Source: Planctomycetaceae bacterium
Lineage (GTDB): Bacteria > Planctomycetota > Planctomycetia > Pirellulales > Pirellulaceae
Length of the DNA stretch: 64,000 nt
Direction: 5' to 3'
NCBI GenBank assembly: GCA_002726515.1
Contig: PBTE01000061.1
Location: 21,042-85,041 of the forward strand
The notes under the pieces were generated by a model. It did not search any database. It worked only from the letters and a program-made list of their open reading frames with translations, and was not told the origin of the DNA. Position 1 is the stretch's first letter. Each line of letters starts with the position of its first letter. Made by a program: the position numbers and the translations under genes. Shown here piece after piece: positions 1-9,088 of the stretch.

Positions 1-1
1 G

Positions 2-385
2 AATCACCTGCTACCGGGATTCGATCAAGCGTTTTCCGCGTTGATGACCGACCTGGAAGACCGTGGCCTGCTGGAGGAGACACTCGTGGTGGTCGTGGGG
101 GAAATGGGACGAACTCCTCGGGCCAATGACTCCTGGGGCCGTGGTCACTGGAGCTACTGTTTTCCTGCTCTGCTAGCCGGTGCCGGGATTCGCGGAGGCA
201 TTGTCTACGGTCGTTCCGACCAGGATGCTGCCTATCCCAGCGAACATCCCACCGGCCCCGCTGATCTGGCAGCCACGATTTTCTACGCCTTGGGCATCGA
301 TCCGGAAATGCGGATCCGAGACAAGCAAAACCGACCGGCTACGCTTGTCGACGGTGGCCGACCACTGCTGGAATTGTTTGGCTGA
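2..385 (+). CDS. DUF1501 family protein, C-terminal part (5' end outside window)
   Basis: The reading frame is open from base 2, so the gene starts left of the window and only its last 127 residues are seen. The segment carries the C-terminal DUF1501 signature, a sulfatase/alkaline-phosphatase-like fold: a GEMGRTPRAND motif, then GRGHWSYCFPALLAGAGIRG, and a GPADLAATIFYALGID segment near the end. The same motifs recur in the three other DUF1501 genes of this window. Family members are usually exported by Tat and paired with DUF1549/DUF1553 proteins in planctomycetes; their enzymatic role is not established. It converges on the minus-strand gene at 452-1405 with only 66 bases between. Confidence 0.9.
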   Translation, partial: NHLLPGFDQAFSALMTDLEDRGLLEETLVVVVGEMGRTPRANDSWGRGHWSYCFPALLAGAGIRGGIVYGRSDQDAAYPSEHPTGPADLAATIFYALGIDPEMRIRDKQNRPATLVDGGRPLLELFG

Positions 386-451
386 GCCGAACGGATCGGG
401 ATTGGATCCGGGCACGGTGCCGCATGTGGCGCCCGTTGTACGGACACCGTT

Positions 452-1405
452 CTACTGATCCGCCACCACCCGATTCCGCAAGATGCCGACTCCTTCCAAT
501 TCCACCTCAATCTCGTCACCCGGTTGGATGCTGTCGGTGGTCCCCGACGTGCCCGTGAAGATCAGGTCGCCAGCACGCAGGGTGATGTGTTGACTGATGG
601 AGGCGACAGTTTCGGCCACGCCGTGAATCAATTGGCTCGTGCGTTCTTTTTGCACGGTTGTCCCGTTGAGTCGGAGTTGCAGCAATAGATCATCGTAATT
701 CACTCCCGAGACGATGAACGGGCCGCAGGGTCCAAATGTGTCGGCGCCCTTTGCCCGCCACCATTGTACGTCGCTCTTTTGCCAACGCCTGGCACTTACG
801 TCGTTTCCGATGGTAACACCCAGAACGTAATCCAGTGCGTCTTGCTGCGACACGTTAGCTGCTTCACGTCCGATGACGATCACCATTTCGGCTTCGTAGT
901 GTACTTCCTCGGCACCCCGAGGAATCACAATGTTGCCTTCGTGCCTTACGAGGCAGGAGGGACTTTTGAAAAACGGTTGCGGGATTTGAAACTTTGGTGG
1001 AATCTTCCCGCTGACCCGGACTTCTTCCGTGGTCTTAGTGGCAGTCGTCGTCTTTCCTGTCTTGGGGTCATTGACGATCGTTGTCGTCGTGGTGATTGTC
1101 TTGGTGGTGGTTCCGCCACCCAAATGGCTTTTATAGTTGCCTGCCATTGCAAACACGTGGGAAGGTTCACTGGGTACCAGGAGGGTCACTTCCTTCAAAA
1201 CATGCATCTTGTTCGTTTTGGAAAAATCACCAAACAAACTTCCTGCCAACTCACGGACGTGTTCTCCCTCCACGATTCCATAGGCCACTCGATCACCAGC
1301 CTGGAATCGACAATACGTTGTCGGTGTGGCGGCTCGAAGGGATTGAACAGAAAGACATATAACAATCAGCCCTGATAGTGCAGCAACAACTTGGTTACGT
1401 GACAT
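452..1405 (-). CDS. Secreted fumarylacetoacetate hydrolase (FAH) family protein with Thr-rich insert
   Basis: The 317-residue product has an FAH/2-hydroxyhepta-2,4-diene-1,7-dioate isomerase fold. Visible signatures are the metal-binding EAE in VHYEAEMVIVIG, GNDVSARRWQ, and the C-terminal GDLIFTGTSGT. FAH enzymes cleave or isomerise C-C bonds of acylpyruvate-type substrates using a divalent metal. Two things are odd. The N-terminus looks like a signal peptide (LSGLIVICLSVQSLRAA), whereas FAH enzymes are normally cytosolic. A roughly 45-residue Thr/Lys-rich insert (residues about 96-140) also lies between the substrate-loop motif AGNYKSHL and FFKSPS. I chose the ATG at 1405 because AAGGAG (1416-1421) precedes it by 10 bases; an in-frame start at 1444 would add 13 residues. 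Confidence 0.85.
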   Translation of the reverse strand: MSRNQVVAALSGLIVICLSVQSLRAATPTTYCRFQAGDRVAYGIVEGEHVRELAGSLFGDFSKTNKMHVLKEVTLLVPSEPSHVFAMAGNYKSHLGGGTTTKTITTTTTIVNDPKTGKTTTATKTTEEVRVSGKIPPKFQIPQPFFKSPSCLVRHEGNIVIPRGAEEVHYEAEMVIVIGREAANVSQQDALDYVLGVTIGNDVSARRWQKSDVQWWRAKGADTFGPCGPFIVSGVNYDDLLLQLRLNGTTVQKERTSQLIHGVAETVASISQHITLRAGDLIFTGTSGTTDSIQPGDEIEVELEGVGILRNRVVADQ

Positions 1406-1482
1406 GACGCATATTCTCCTTGTCTTCAACCTATTGGGAAACATTTGAAGTGATCGAACGAAAGGAATTCTTTCGGCGGTCC

Positions 1483-1488
1483 ATTATA
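1483..1488 (-). promoter_or_regulatory. Possible -10 box for the FAH-family gene
   Basis: The minus strand reads a perfect TATAAT about 75 bases upstream of the ATG at 1405. No good -35 hexamer is found 16-18 bases further upstream, so this rests on one hexamer. Confidence 0.25.
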
Positions 1489-1707
1489 CCTCAATCAATC
1501 AGAGGCAGAAGGAGGCAATCAAACAGACCGACCGGTTGAGGGAGAAAACAAAGTCTGCTGCGCCGCAGCGGCTCAAGAGAACACGCATGAATACCGGGGT
1601 GAAAGACTTGGTCTTAGCCAGCGAATGTCGTGTTTTGAGACGGATGACGAAGTGTATGTGGAGCGGGAAGTGATTGTAAAACTACCGCGGAACAGACACG
1701 TTCGATG

Positions 1708-1732
1708 AAGTGAAAGCGAATCCCTTTCACTT
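1708..1732 (-). terminator. Stem-loop downstream of pheT
   Basis: AAGTGAAAG (1708-1716) and CTTTCACTT (1724-1732) form a perfect 9-base-pair stem with a 7-base loop, extendable by one G-T pair. It lies about 45 bases past the pheT stop and is the likely end of the rpmI-rplT-pheST transcript. No T-run follows on either strand, so a Rho-independent mechanism is not assured. Confidence 0.45.
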
Positions 1733-1777
1733 TCTGTTGATCTTGTGTGAAGGTCGTGAGTGTGAGCAAGTCGAGGC

Positions 1778-3793
1778 TCACTTCAACAGGACTGCGCCAC
1801 AACTTTGTTCACACACGTTTTCAATCTTCTGACGAACCGCGTCAGTTTCCTCACCCGTGAGAGTCCGGTCCGAAGAGCGGAAGGTGACGGAGTAAAAGAT
1901 GCGTTTTTTACCCGGCCCATCCTTTTCCAGATCACGATAGGTTTCGTTGTAACGGATGTTTTCCAACAGCGGAGCACCGGCAGCACGAGTTGCTGCAGCG
2001 ATCTGAGACCAACGCACGTTTTCGTCAACCACTAGGTTCAGGTCTCGAGAGATTGGTGGATACGGGCTCTGCGGAACATGTTGCCGCTTAAGGTTGGCGA
2101 TTTGACTCAAGACGGCCAGTTTGAGTTCTGCCAGAGTGGTAGGTTTCCGTAAAGAAAACTGCTTCTGCCCCGACTGACTCACTTCGCCCACGTAACCCGC
2201 GTGTTGTCCGTCGATCCACAGTTCCACGCAGCGAGAGGGTTCAAACAGATCCAGATGAGTATCTTTCACTTCCAACTCGGAGTCCGGGTTCAGAGCTGCT
2301 AGCAACTCAACCAGATCGCCTTGTACCTCGCAGAACCTCTTGCCGCTGGTCAGCGCCAGCATGTGCTCTTCCTGTGGAAGTGATTCTTTCCCGGGAAGAT
2401 AGATGCGAGCGGTTTCGAAAAGTTCGATGACCGGGTTCGAAAGGGTTTCGTTGACTCGTCGTGCACCCAGGAGACTGGGCAGTAAACTGTGTCTCAACAA
2501 ATCGGCACCATGCAGCATCGGGATCTGGCTTTGAAGTGGCGGCGACTTGATCCAGGGGCTGAATGAACGGGACCATTCCTCTGAGATAACGCTGTAAGTC
2601 ATGGCTTCATCGTAGCCGGCAGCTGTCAGTACGCGGCGCACGATTTCCAGGACTCGCTCGTCGTCCGTGCGGTGAGAAGGCACCATGCCCACGCGGGTGT
2701 CTTCGGGAATTTTGTCATAGCCGTGAATGCGGGCAATTTCTTCGATTAAATCGATTTCACGTGTCAGGTCCCTGCGCCAGCTTGGAGGAACCACTTCGAC
2801 GTGTTGCTGGTCAACCGTGGTTTCCTGATTACCCAACTCAGCCAGGATTCGACGGACGGTATCCGGTTCGATTTCGATGCCCAGCACTCTTGGTAGCTGG
2901 TTCCAGCGCAGCACGATCGATTGTCGTTCAGGAATCTCGCGCCCCACATCAAGCGACCCCTCGGCCAGCTCGCCTCCTGCCAGATCCAGGATCAATTCGC
3001 AACAACGCCGACTGGCCCAATCGACTCCCTCAGGGTCGATACCCCGCTCGAAGCGGTACGAAGAAGGGCTGTGCAGATTGAGTCGGCGTGCCGTTGTCCT
3101 CACCGAGACGGGATCAAACTCGGCGGCTTCAATCAGCAGGTCCACACTTGAATCACTAACCTCCGTCTCGGCTCCCCCCATCACTCCGCCGATTGCTACC
3201 GCCTGATTCGGATCGGCAATGATGCACATGCTAGGATCGAGGTCGTAAGTCTTGTGATCGATGGCCAGGAATTTCTCGTCGGCCCGCGCCGATCGCACAA
3301 GGATTTCAGGACCGCCGAGTTTCTGCAGATCGAAGGCATGCAACGGTTGGCCGCTTTCCATGCAAACGTAGTTGGTGATATCGACGATATTATTGATCAC
3401 CCCAATGCCAATTGTGCGCAACCGGTCAACCAGCCAGTCGGGACTAGGCCCCACACGAACCCCGCGGATCACGCGGGCCGTATAACGATAGCAGAGTTCC
3501 GGGCACTCCAGGGTCACCCGCGTCAGGTCCGTCACGGGTGTGGAACTTTGCGGGGGGGAGGCTGGGGGCGATGTCAGCTCCTGCTGAAACAGGATCGAGA
3601 TTTCACGTGCCACGCCAAGGTGTCCCAGGCAGTCAGGCCGGTTACTCGTCACCTCCAGGTCGATGGCCAAGTCGTCTTCGACACGACTGGTTCCTTCGTG
3701 ATTCAGTCCGGCCATGGTGAGCCGTTCCTCGAGTTCTGCAGGATCGACCTGCAACGCGACGTATTCTTTTAACCAGTTCCAGGATACAAGCAT
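1778..3793 (-). CDS. pheT: Phenylalanyl-tRNA synthetase beta subunit, short form
   Basis: This is the beta subunit of the (alpha-beta)2 enzyme that charges tRNA-Phe. It begins with the canonical MLVSWNWLKEYV, contains the B3/B4 editing region and B5 domain (HSPSSYRFERGIDPEG), and ends with the FDX-ACB anticodon-binding domain (about residues 575-671, SPYPPISRDLNLVVDENV). At 671 residues it is about 120 shorter than typical bacterial PheT. After residue 38 the sequence runs directly into LEVTSNRPDCLGHLGVAREI, so the EMAP-type tRNA-binding OB domain is missing. Both ends are intact, so this is a domain-lacking form and not a truncation. It is the last gene of the operon, 162 bases behind pheS. 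Confidence 0.97.
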   Translation of the reverse strand: MLVSWNWLKEYVALQVDPAELEERLTMAGLNHEGTSRVEDDLAIDLEVTSNRPDCLGHLGVAREISILFQQELTSPPASPPQSSTPVTDLTRVTLECPELCYRYTARVIRGVRVGPSPDWLVDRLRTIGIGVINNIVDITNYVCMESGQPLHAFDLQKLGGPEILVRSARADEKFLAIDHKTYDLDPSMCIIADPNQAVAIGGVMGGAETEVSDSSVDLLIEAAEFDPVSVRTTARRLNLHSPSSYRFERGIDPEGVDWASRRCCELILDLAGGELAEGSLDVGREIPERQSIVLRWNQLPRVLGIEIEPDTVRRILAELGNQETTVDQQHVEVVPPSWRRDLTREIDLIEEIARIHGYDKIPEDTRVGMVPSHRTDDERVLEIVRRVLTAAGYDEAMTYSVISEEWSRSFSPWIKSPPLQSQIPMLHGADLLRHSLLPSLLGARRVNETLSNPVIELFETARIYLPGKESLPQEEHMLALTSGKRFCEVQGDLVELLAALNPDSELEVKDTHLDLFEPSRCVELWIDGQHAGYVGEVSQSGQKQFSLRKPTTLAELKLAVLSQIANLKRQHVPQSPYPPISRDLNLVVDENVRWSQIAAATRAAGAPLLENIRYNETYRDLEKDGPGKKRIFYSVTFRSSDRTLTGEETDAVRQKIENVCEQSCGAVLLK

Positions 3794-3955
3794 GATGTTT
3801 TTCGGGGATCTTCAATCCCGACTCTGTCGTCTGTCTTTTGGAGCAATCAGGACGGCTAAAAAGCAAAACGTCGTTTGCCACAGACCGGTAATGTTTCGAT
3901 GATCTCCTGTAAAATGCGGGGGGAGTAAACACCCCAACAGTTTGCGGTTGGAGGG

Positions 3956-4978
3956 CTAAAACTGGTGCAAGAACCGTACATCGTTCTTGTAAATTTCACG
4001 AATGTCGTCGATACCATGCCGCCGGGCACAAAGTCGTTCAATTCCCAGGCCGAAAGCAAATCCGGTGACCTCGTCCGGGTCGTAACCGACTGCCTTGAGT
4101 ACGGCCGGATCAACCATGCCTGCTCCCCCCATTTCTATCCACTTGTCATTCCAACGCATGTCGACCTCCACGCTCGGTTCAGTGAACGGGAAAAAGGAAG
4201 GGCGGAAACGTACATGGACATCAGCTCCCAGGTAACTGCTGGCGAACAGACGGAGGACCGATTTAAGATCAGCCATGGTCACCTGTCGGTCGACAAGTAG
4301 ACCCTCGATTTGATGGAACATGGGCAGGTGGGTCGCATCGGGTGTATCCGGTCGGTAAACCCGCCCCAGGGAAATGATCCGTACGGGAGGCCGCGTGTTT
4401 TCCATCACACGGATTTGGACGGTGCTCGTTTGACTCCTCATCAACAGTGCTTGATCATAGGTTTTCTCGCCCACGCGGAGGTAAAAATTGTCGAGTGGGT
4501 CACGAGCCGGATGTGACAGTGGAATGTTCAGTGCTTCGAAGTTATGCCACTCGTCTTCGATTTCCGGTCCGTCTGCCAGCGAAAATCCAAGGCGACCCAT
4601 GATGTCTTTCAATTCTTCAATCGTTTGAGTGATCGGATGAAGGTGACCCAAACGGGGTCGTGGGCCGGGAACCGTAGGATCGAACTGCTCACCTCCGGTA
4701 CCACCTCCCGAGGCGTTGGCCATCTGCTGCTGCTGCTGCTGCTCGTAGGCAGCCTGAATCTGTGTTTTGACTTCGTTGAATCGCTTTCCGGCAGCAGGCT
4801 TGTCGGTTTTTTCAATTTTCCCCAGAAGTTTTTGAGTGGCCTTGAGCCGACCACTCTTGGTCCCGATGAATTCGACGCGCGCAGACTCCAGTGCGTCAAG
4901 ATCCGCAGCCTGTTCCAACTGTTGTTGCGCTGACGAAGCCAGTTCATCCAGTTGATTCAGAAACTCTGCAAGTGTCAC
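3956..4978 (-). CDS. pheS: Phenylalanyl-tRNA synthetase alpha subunit
   Basis: This is the catalytic alpha subunit. It has an N-terminal coiled-coil arm (about residues 1-85) and then the class II core: [10 protein letters not shown], the motif 2 region [13 protein letters not shown] with FHQIEGL, and motif 3 [20 protein letters not shown]. The linker between arm and core is unusual: a run of six Gln encoded by a pure CAG repeat, followed by a Gly-rich stretch. I prefer the GTG at 4978 ([13 protein letters not shown]), which has GAGGA 10 bases upstream and gives the usual arm length. The frame also allows a GTG at 5020, without a ribosome-binding site, adding 14 residues. It is cotranscribed with rplT upstream and pheT downstream. 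Confidence 0.93.
   Translation of the reverse strand: MTLAEFLNQLDELASSAQQQLEQAADLDALESARVEFIGTKSGRLKATQKLLGKIEKTDKPAAGKRFNEVKTQIQAAYEQQQQQQMANASGGGTGGEQFDPTVPGPRPRLGHLHPITQTIEELKDIMGRLGFSLADGPEIEDEWHNFEALNIPLSHPARDPLDNFYLRVGEKTYDQALLMRSQTSTVQIRVMENTRPPVRIISLGRVYRPDTPDATHLPMFHQIEGLLVDRQVTMADLKSVLRLFASSYLGADVHVRFRPSFFPFTEPSVEVDMRWNDKWIEMGGAGMVDPAVLKAVGYDPDEVTGFAFGLGIERLCARRHGIDDIREIYKNDVRFLHQF
4724..4741. repeat. Trinucleotide repeat (CTG)6 inside pheS
   Basis: Six perfect CTG units on the plus strand are read as CAG on the coding strand and encode six consecutive Gln in the linker between the coiled-coil arm and the catalytic core of PheS. Confidence 0.95.
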
Positions 4979-5055
4979 GGTCCTACGATCCTCGCTCAAC
5001 TTGGTACGTGCCGACGGCACACATCATGAGCAGTCCAGGAGCAGTTGAAAATCGT

Positions 5056-5412
5056 TCAGGCGGAGAGTGCTTCTGTGACCTGTTCGACGACCACATCGAA
5101 GGCGGCCGGATCGTGAATTGCCATTTCAGATAGCATTTTGCGATCCAGTTCGATATTGGCCTTTTGCAAACCGTGCACAAACGTGCTGTAGCGCAAACCG
5201 CGCTCGCGGACAGCCGCATTGATTCTAATGATCCAGAGTTTACGGAATTCGCGGCGGCGGACACGACGATCGCGATACGCGAATTGCCCGGCTCGTACGA
5301 GTGTTTCTTTAGCACTGCGGAGAAGATTACCACGACCGCCGCGATAACCTTTCACCTTACGGAACAGACGACGCTTCGCTTTGGTGCGCGCCGCACCCTT
5401 GATGGTTCTCAT
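5056..5412 (-). CDS. rplT: 50S ribosomal protein L20
   Basis: The 118-residue product is a full-length bL20: [41 protein letters not shown] and LNRK-like [14 protein letters not shown] are all recognisable. L20 binds 23S rRNA early in large-subunit assembly and in many bacteria represses its own operon. The ATG at 5412 has a purine-rich AAGG/GGGA stretch upstream. The pheS frame follows after 35-77 bases depending on its start, and rpmI lies 133 bases upstream. Confidence 0.98.
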   Translation of the reverse strand: MRTIKGAARTKAKRRLFRKVKGYRGGRGNLLRSAKETLVRAGQFAYRDRRVRRREFRKLWIIRINAAVRERGLRYSTFVHGLQKANIELDRKMLSEMAIHDPAAFDVVVEQVTEALSA

Positions 5413-5545
5413 TGCTTTCCCTTACCTTCTATTATCTCGCACATCCGAGGCCCTCCCGGATAAACTCCTGGGAGCGTTTGACTGCCCGTGTGCGGCATCC
5501 GTCTAACTTCAATGGCCACTGGTCTTGGCCTGAATCATACTGGCT

Positions 5546-5749
5546 TCAGTAACTGTTGCCAGCCAGTGCTTCTCGAATCGACTTTTCCATCACCGCAGCC
5601 ACGGCTTTGGTTCCGCGCAAGTTCCGCTTTCTTTTCTGGTCCATGCGGGCCGCCAGATGACTCGTTCCAGATTGGCGATGTTTCGCTTTTCCTTTGGCCG
5701 TCAGTCGAAACCGTTTCTTTGTTCCCTTGTGAGTTTTTTGCTTGGGCAT
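5546..5749 (-). CDS. rpmI: 50S ribosomal protein L35
   Basis: The 67-residue product begins MPKQKTHKGTKKRFRLTAKG and has the basic pattern of bL35, including the SHLAARMDQKRKRNLRG segment. I used the ATG at 5749; the open frame extends 14 codons further upstream, but those residues are not part of the family. In most bacteria infC directly precedes rpmI. Here a DUF481 gene lies upstream, so translation factor IF-3 must be encoded elsewhere, and any operon leader must lie within 5750-5973. Confidence 0.97.
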   Translation of the reverse strand: MPKQKTHKGTKKRFRLTAKGKAKHRQSGTSHLAARMDQKRKRNLRGTKAVAAVMEKSIREALAGNSY

Positions 5750-5925
5750 TTTGTAGACCGCCGGAAGTTGAATAACAGACGCGCCAATCACCCGCGAGAG
5801 CCCGCGGCTAAGTTACGCCGAATCCGCCATTGTAGGAATGATAGGACCCATCTGGAAGGGGTATCGAGCCCATACTGGCTGGAATTCTGCCGCGTTTTGA
5901 CCCACTTCGAGCAAGTCTCTCAGAG

Positions 5926-5953
5926 GCAGGCCTGTCATCCCTTGAAGGCCTGC
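5926..5953 (-). terminator. Stem-loop downstream of the DUF481 gene
   Basis: GCAGGCC (5926-5932) and GGCCTGC (5947-5953) can pair with a 14-base loop just past the stop of the minus-strand gene ending at 5974. There is no T-run, so this is a possible terminator or processing hairpin only. Confidence 0.3.
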
Positions 5954-5973
5954 TCATTTCAAGTGAGTTGCAC

Positions 5974-6927
5974 TTAAATCTCCCAGAGGAGCAATACCGA
6001 GTAGGTCAGGTCATTTGGCTTGGCCCCGTTAGACGTGCTGTCATACCGGTCGACCAGACCAATCTTCAGGTGGAGGTTGGACTCCTGATCCAAGAGAAGA
6101 TTCCAATGTGCATCCGTCACGACACGATAATTCGCGAATTCTCCCCATTCCGGCAAATACTGTAAATCGACTTTCAAATTTTGTCGGGCTGTGACTTGCT
6201 GCTCGAAATTACCACCAAATGTTGCTTCCGGTACGAGACGGTTATCCGGACCATTGACCTCGCGTGACCAACCCGCACCAAAACGTCCGATCAATTTGGT
6301 GCGTTCGGTGTCGAAAAAGTCGTAACCCCCGCCACTGTTCATTGATAGGCGCAAGTCGAAGGCCTTGAATTCGTCGTACACAACGTGGGAAGTGTTGAAC
6401 CAACTGTACTTGCTTTCGTCAAAGCGATACTGGTAATCCGCGTTGAAAATAGCATGGTGTTGGCTGATGATATCGCTGGATTTTGTCTTCACATAGGTCA
6501 CATCCCAAGCCAAATCGGTGGGCCCGATTTTGCGTGAAGCGTTGAGACCCGTCGTCAAAGACAGCATGTCTGAATTGCCATCGGCACCGTTGAGACCTAT
6601 TTCGAATCCACCGTCCCAAACCTCACTGGTTCGCCACAAACCTGGATAGAGCCAGCTTTTCGTGTCCGGCTCGACGGCCTCCAGGTCAATCCCTTCGCTG
6701 TCGGTCGAGGTCTCTTTGTCACTTGCCGGAAGATCTTCACCGGAAGGTGCCACTTCTACGTCAGGCTCTGCGGTCAACGGAAGCCGGACCACCACCGAGG
6801 GAAGATTACTTATCGTCTCAGATTCGACAGAAGGCAGCAGGCTGATTGGATCAGACGTTAGGGCCAATACACTGGAGTGCCACAAAGTGACGGTGACGAT
6901 GACGAGATGGAAGAAGCGTAAGCTCAT
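5974..6927 (-). CDS. DUF481 family outer-membrane beta-barrel protein
   Basis: The 317-residue product starts with a signal peptide (MSLRFFHLVIVTVTLWHSSVLA), followed by a Glu/Asp/Ser-rich linker (about residues 25-95). The remaining 220 residues alternate polar and aromatic residues as in the DUF481 (YdiY-like) barrel: GFEIGLNGADGNSDMLSLTT, AIFNADYQYRFDESKYSWFN, LIGRFGAGWSRE, and a terminal SVLLLWEI strand. The family lies in the outer membrane; its role is poorly defined. I chose the ATG at 6927 because it begins the signal peptide; an open frame reaches 7074 but would overlap the end of the upstream gene and bury the signal sequence. Confidence 0.8.
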   Translation of the reverse strand: MSLRFFHLVIVTVTLWHSSVLALTSDPISLLPSVESETISNLPSVVVRLPLTAEPDVEVAPSGEDLPASDKETSTDSEGIDLEAVEPDTKSWLYPGLWRTSEVWDGGFEIGLNGADGNSDMLSLTTGLNASRKIGPTDLAWDVTYVKTKSSDIISQHHAIFNADYQYRFDESKYSWFNTSHVVYDEFKAFDLRLSMNSGGGYDFFDTERTKLIGRFGAGWSREVNGPDNRLVPEATFGGNFEQQVTARQNLKVDLQYLPEWGEFANYRVVTDAHWNLLLDQESNLHLKIGLVDRYDSTSNGAKPNDLTYSVLLLWEI

Positions 6928-7040
6928 TGCGATTGGCCAGGAAGAAAAAGTCCACGGGGAAAAGAGGAACGGACTCTTGTAGCAAACGATGGTGCTAGCA
7001 ATCAAGATCGATTGGCGAAAATGTGCTGCCGGATATGTTG

Positions 7041-9074
7041 CTATAGATAAACGCGTCGGTTGAAGATGTACCATTCAAGTAAGGCTACTGCCAGCGCAAC
7101 GACTAACAGGTATTTCCAGGCCTCGCGTCGCGTTGGGGTTGAAGCCGACTGAACAGGTATGGTTTCGTGTCCGATTTCAAGTTCAAGTTGCGGCCAGATG
7201 CTGCTTTCTCTGCTGTCAAACAGATTCACAGTAAAAAGCTGTTGCCTATCCGTGGCAGAGGTGTTTTTTATTTTATAAACACCAATGGTTTCTGTATCGG
7301 TAAACGTAAAGTGTCCCAAGCCACTTCGGGTGACTTCGAGGTTACTCCCGTCAGGACTGACAACTTGTATCTTTTGTAGGGGTTCATCAGTTTGCACTAC
7401 GACAGGTTGACCCGGTTGGACGTTCATGAACGTCTGGGAAGCGCGCCTGGCACTTCCCAGGTAGGACAGCACATTGTTCACAAACAGTGGAAAACTGACA
7501 CGAATGGGCCAGTTGGTGATGACTTCACCGGCCACCGTATCGACCAATCGAAAACCTAAGACCGTATCCTCAAATCCTCCACGCGGTGCAATGGCAAACA
7601 AGGCTGCGTGTGTGGTGTTCTCCTGTACCAGGTCAGAATCGATCAATACCGTCCCTCCCCGAGGAGGGCTAATGGGCGTCGCTTCGACTATCTCCACGTT
7701 TCCCATCTCGATGAATTGCATCAAGGGATGAGTCCGGTCGGTGTCAATGATGCTTACCGGGCTTTGTACTTGTCCGCTAGTCCAGGAATCCATCGGGGGG
7801 AGTTGGCCAATGAAAAGCGTATTAGCCTGAGGCATTTTATCGGGTGCACATTGATCGTAAATAATCAGGTCGTACAGACCTCCTTCTGCCTGCTGTTGGT
7901 AGTTTGCATCATTCAAATAACCGGGAGTTTCGTGACGCACGGTGGCAAGTTTCTGCGACTGTTTGGTGCCTAAGGCCAAATCGAGCGCATCATTTCCGGA
8001 AGTCAGCAGCAAAACTCTGGAAAGCTTGGGGCGATTCACGCTTGCGAAAGCCACATCATCGACTACCAGGTCATTTCGGGAGTCCGCCTGCAGCTGCATC
8101 TTCAGGACGCCAGAATCGATATCGGACATACTGAATTCGATTCCTCCTGTCCCTTCCTCCGAAATCTGCACCTCGCGCGACTCAATCAGATGATCGTCGA
8201 GAAAAACATCCACTCCCACTTGGATGTCGACCGCCTGTTCGCCCCTTGTATTCTTTTGCTGAAAGTGTCGCAGCCGCCCGAAGACCTGCAAGTGATCTGG
8301 TTTTTCAGGGTTTCGCTCCGCGCTGAAGGCTGTAATACCGATGTTCTGGCACTCGTCTGTCCCCATTCGGGTGTAAACAGGCTCCAGGTTACCCAAGGAA
8401 AAATCAGCCACATCCGGCACGTTTCCATCGCTGAAAATATACAGTGTGGCAGGCAGGGCTTCGGCCACCGACATGACATCTCGCTCTCCTTCACGGCTAT
8501 CGGCAGGATTTGCCCGCCCGGCCGAGTAGCGCAGAGACTCGTCGAGACTAGTTGTACGGTGTGTCAGCTTTACGGCGGCCAGCGCGCGCCGCAGCCGACG
8601 ACGATTCTGTGTGAACTCCTGCTCGACACGCGAACGATCCGAAAAGCTCATAAGCATCGCGGTGTCACTGGTATTCATCTGGTCGATCAGTTCATTGACC
8701 CGCTGCTTTGCCACCTCCAGACGTGTTGGTCCCAGGTCGGTGGCACCCATGCTCGCTGAAGTGTCCACCAGAAAAATGAATCGCTCACCAACCAGCTCCC
8801 GGCCTTGCCAGCTGGGACGTAGGCAAGCAAGCATCACGATGGCAATCAACAGGAGCTGTAAAAATAAAAGCAGATTTTTTCGCAAGCGCTGCCACAAGCT
8901 GTTGACGTGTAAGTCCTCAATCGTGCGGCGCCATAAATAGGTACTGGGTACTTCCAGTGGCTGACGTTTCAACTTGAGAAAATAGAGCGCAATGATCAAC
9001 GGCGGGATGGCACCCAGGACCAGCCAGTGCCACCAGGAAAGTGCGTTGTTAAGGAATCCGAGGATGAGTTGCAT
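7041..9074 (-). CDS. BatA-type membrane protein with von Willebrand factor A domain
   Basis: The 677-residue product has two N-terminal membrane segments (about residues 14-33 and 67-85) in the aerotolerance-regulator (BatA) arrangement. A VWA domain starting FLVDTSASMG (residues 102-110) supplies the MIDAS residues D104, S106 and S108. A long extracytoplasmic middle region follows, and a last membrane helix sits near residues 653-669. Bacterial VWA/DUF58 pairs normally work with a MoxR AAA ATPase in assembling or activating envelope complexes. The DUF58 gene lies 14 bases upstream in the same operon; no moxR gene is next to it. Confidence 0.85.
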   Translation of the reverse strand: MQLILGFLNNALSWWHWLVLGAIPPLIIALYFLKLKRQPLEVPSTYLWRRTIEDLHVNSLWQRLRKNLLLFLQLLLIAIVMLACLRPSWQGRELVGERFIFLVDTSASMGATDLGPTRLEVAKQRVNELIDQMNTSDTAMLMSFSDRSRVEQEFTQNRRRLRRALAAVKLTHRTTSLDESLRYSAGRANPADSREGERDVMSVAEALPATLYIFSDGNVPDVADFSLGNLEPVYTRMGTDECQNIGITAFSAERNPEKPDHLQVFGRLRHFQQKNTRGEQAVDIQVGVDVFLDDHLIESREVQISEEGTGGIEFSMSDIDSGVLKMQLQADSRNDLVVDDVAFASVNRPKLSRVLLLTSGNDALDLALGTKQSQKLATVRHETPGYLNDANYQQQAEGGLYDLIIYDQCAPDKMPQANTLFIGQLPPMDSWTSGQVQSPVSIIDTDRTHPLMQFIEMGNVEIVEATPISPPRGGTVLIDSDLVQENTTHAALFAIAPRGGFEDTVLGFRLVDTVAGEVITNWPIRVSFPLFVNNVLSYLGSARRASQTFMNVQPGQPVVVQTDEPLQKIQVVSPDGSNLEVTRSGLGHFTFTDTETIGVYKIKNTSATDRQQLFTVNLFDSRESSIWPQLELEIGHETIPVQSASTPTRREAWKYLLVVALAVALLEWYIFNRRVYL

Positions 9075-9088
9075 CGTCAGCTGCCGGT

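Larger units (their letters stand above)
1406..1777. other. Intergenic region between the FAH-family gene and pheT
   Basis: These 372 bases carry no convincing gene. They hold the possible -10 box for the FAH-family gene and the stem-loop behind pheT. Short open frames here lack ribosome-binding sites and recognisable motifs. Confidence 0.7.

Noticed and set aside
1778..3793. PheT as a truncated pseudogene
   Set aside because: Both the conserved start and the C-terminal FDX-ACB domain are intact; only the EMAP domain is missing, consistent with a known short form.
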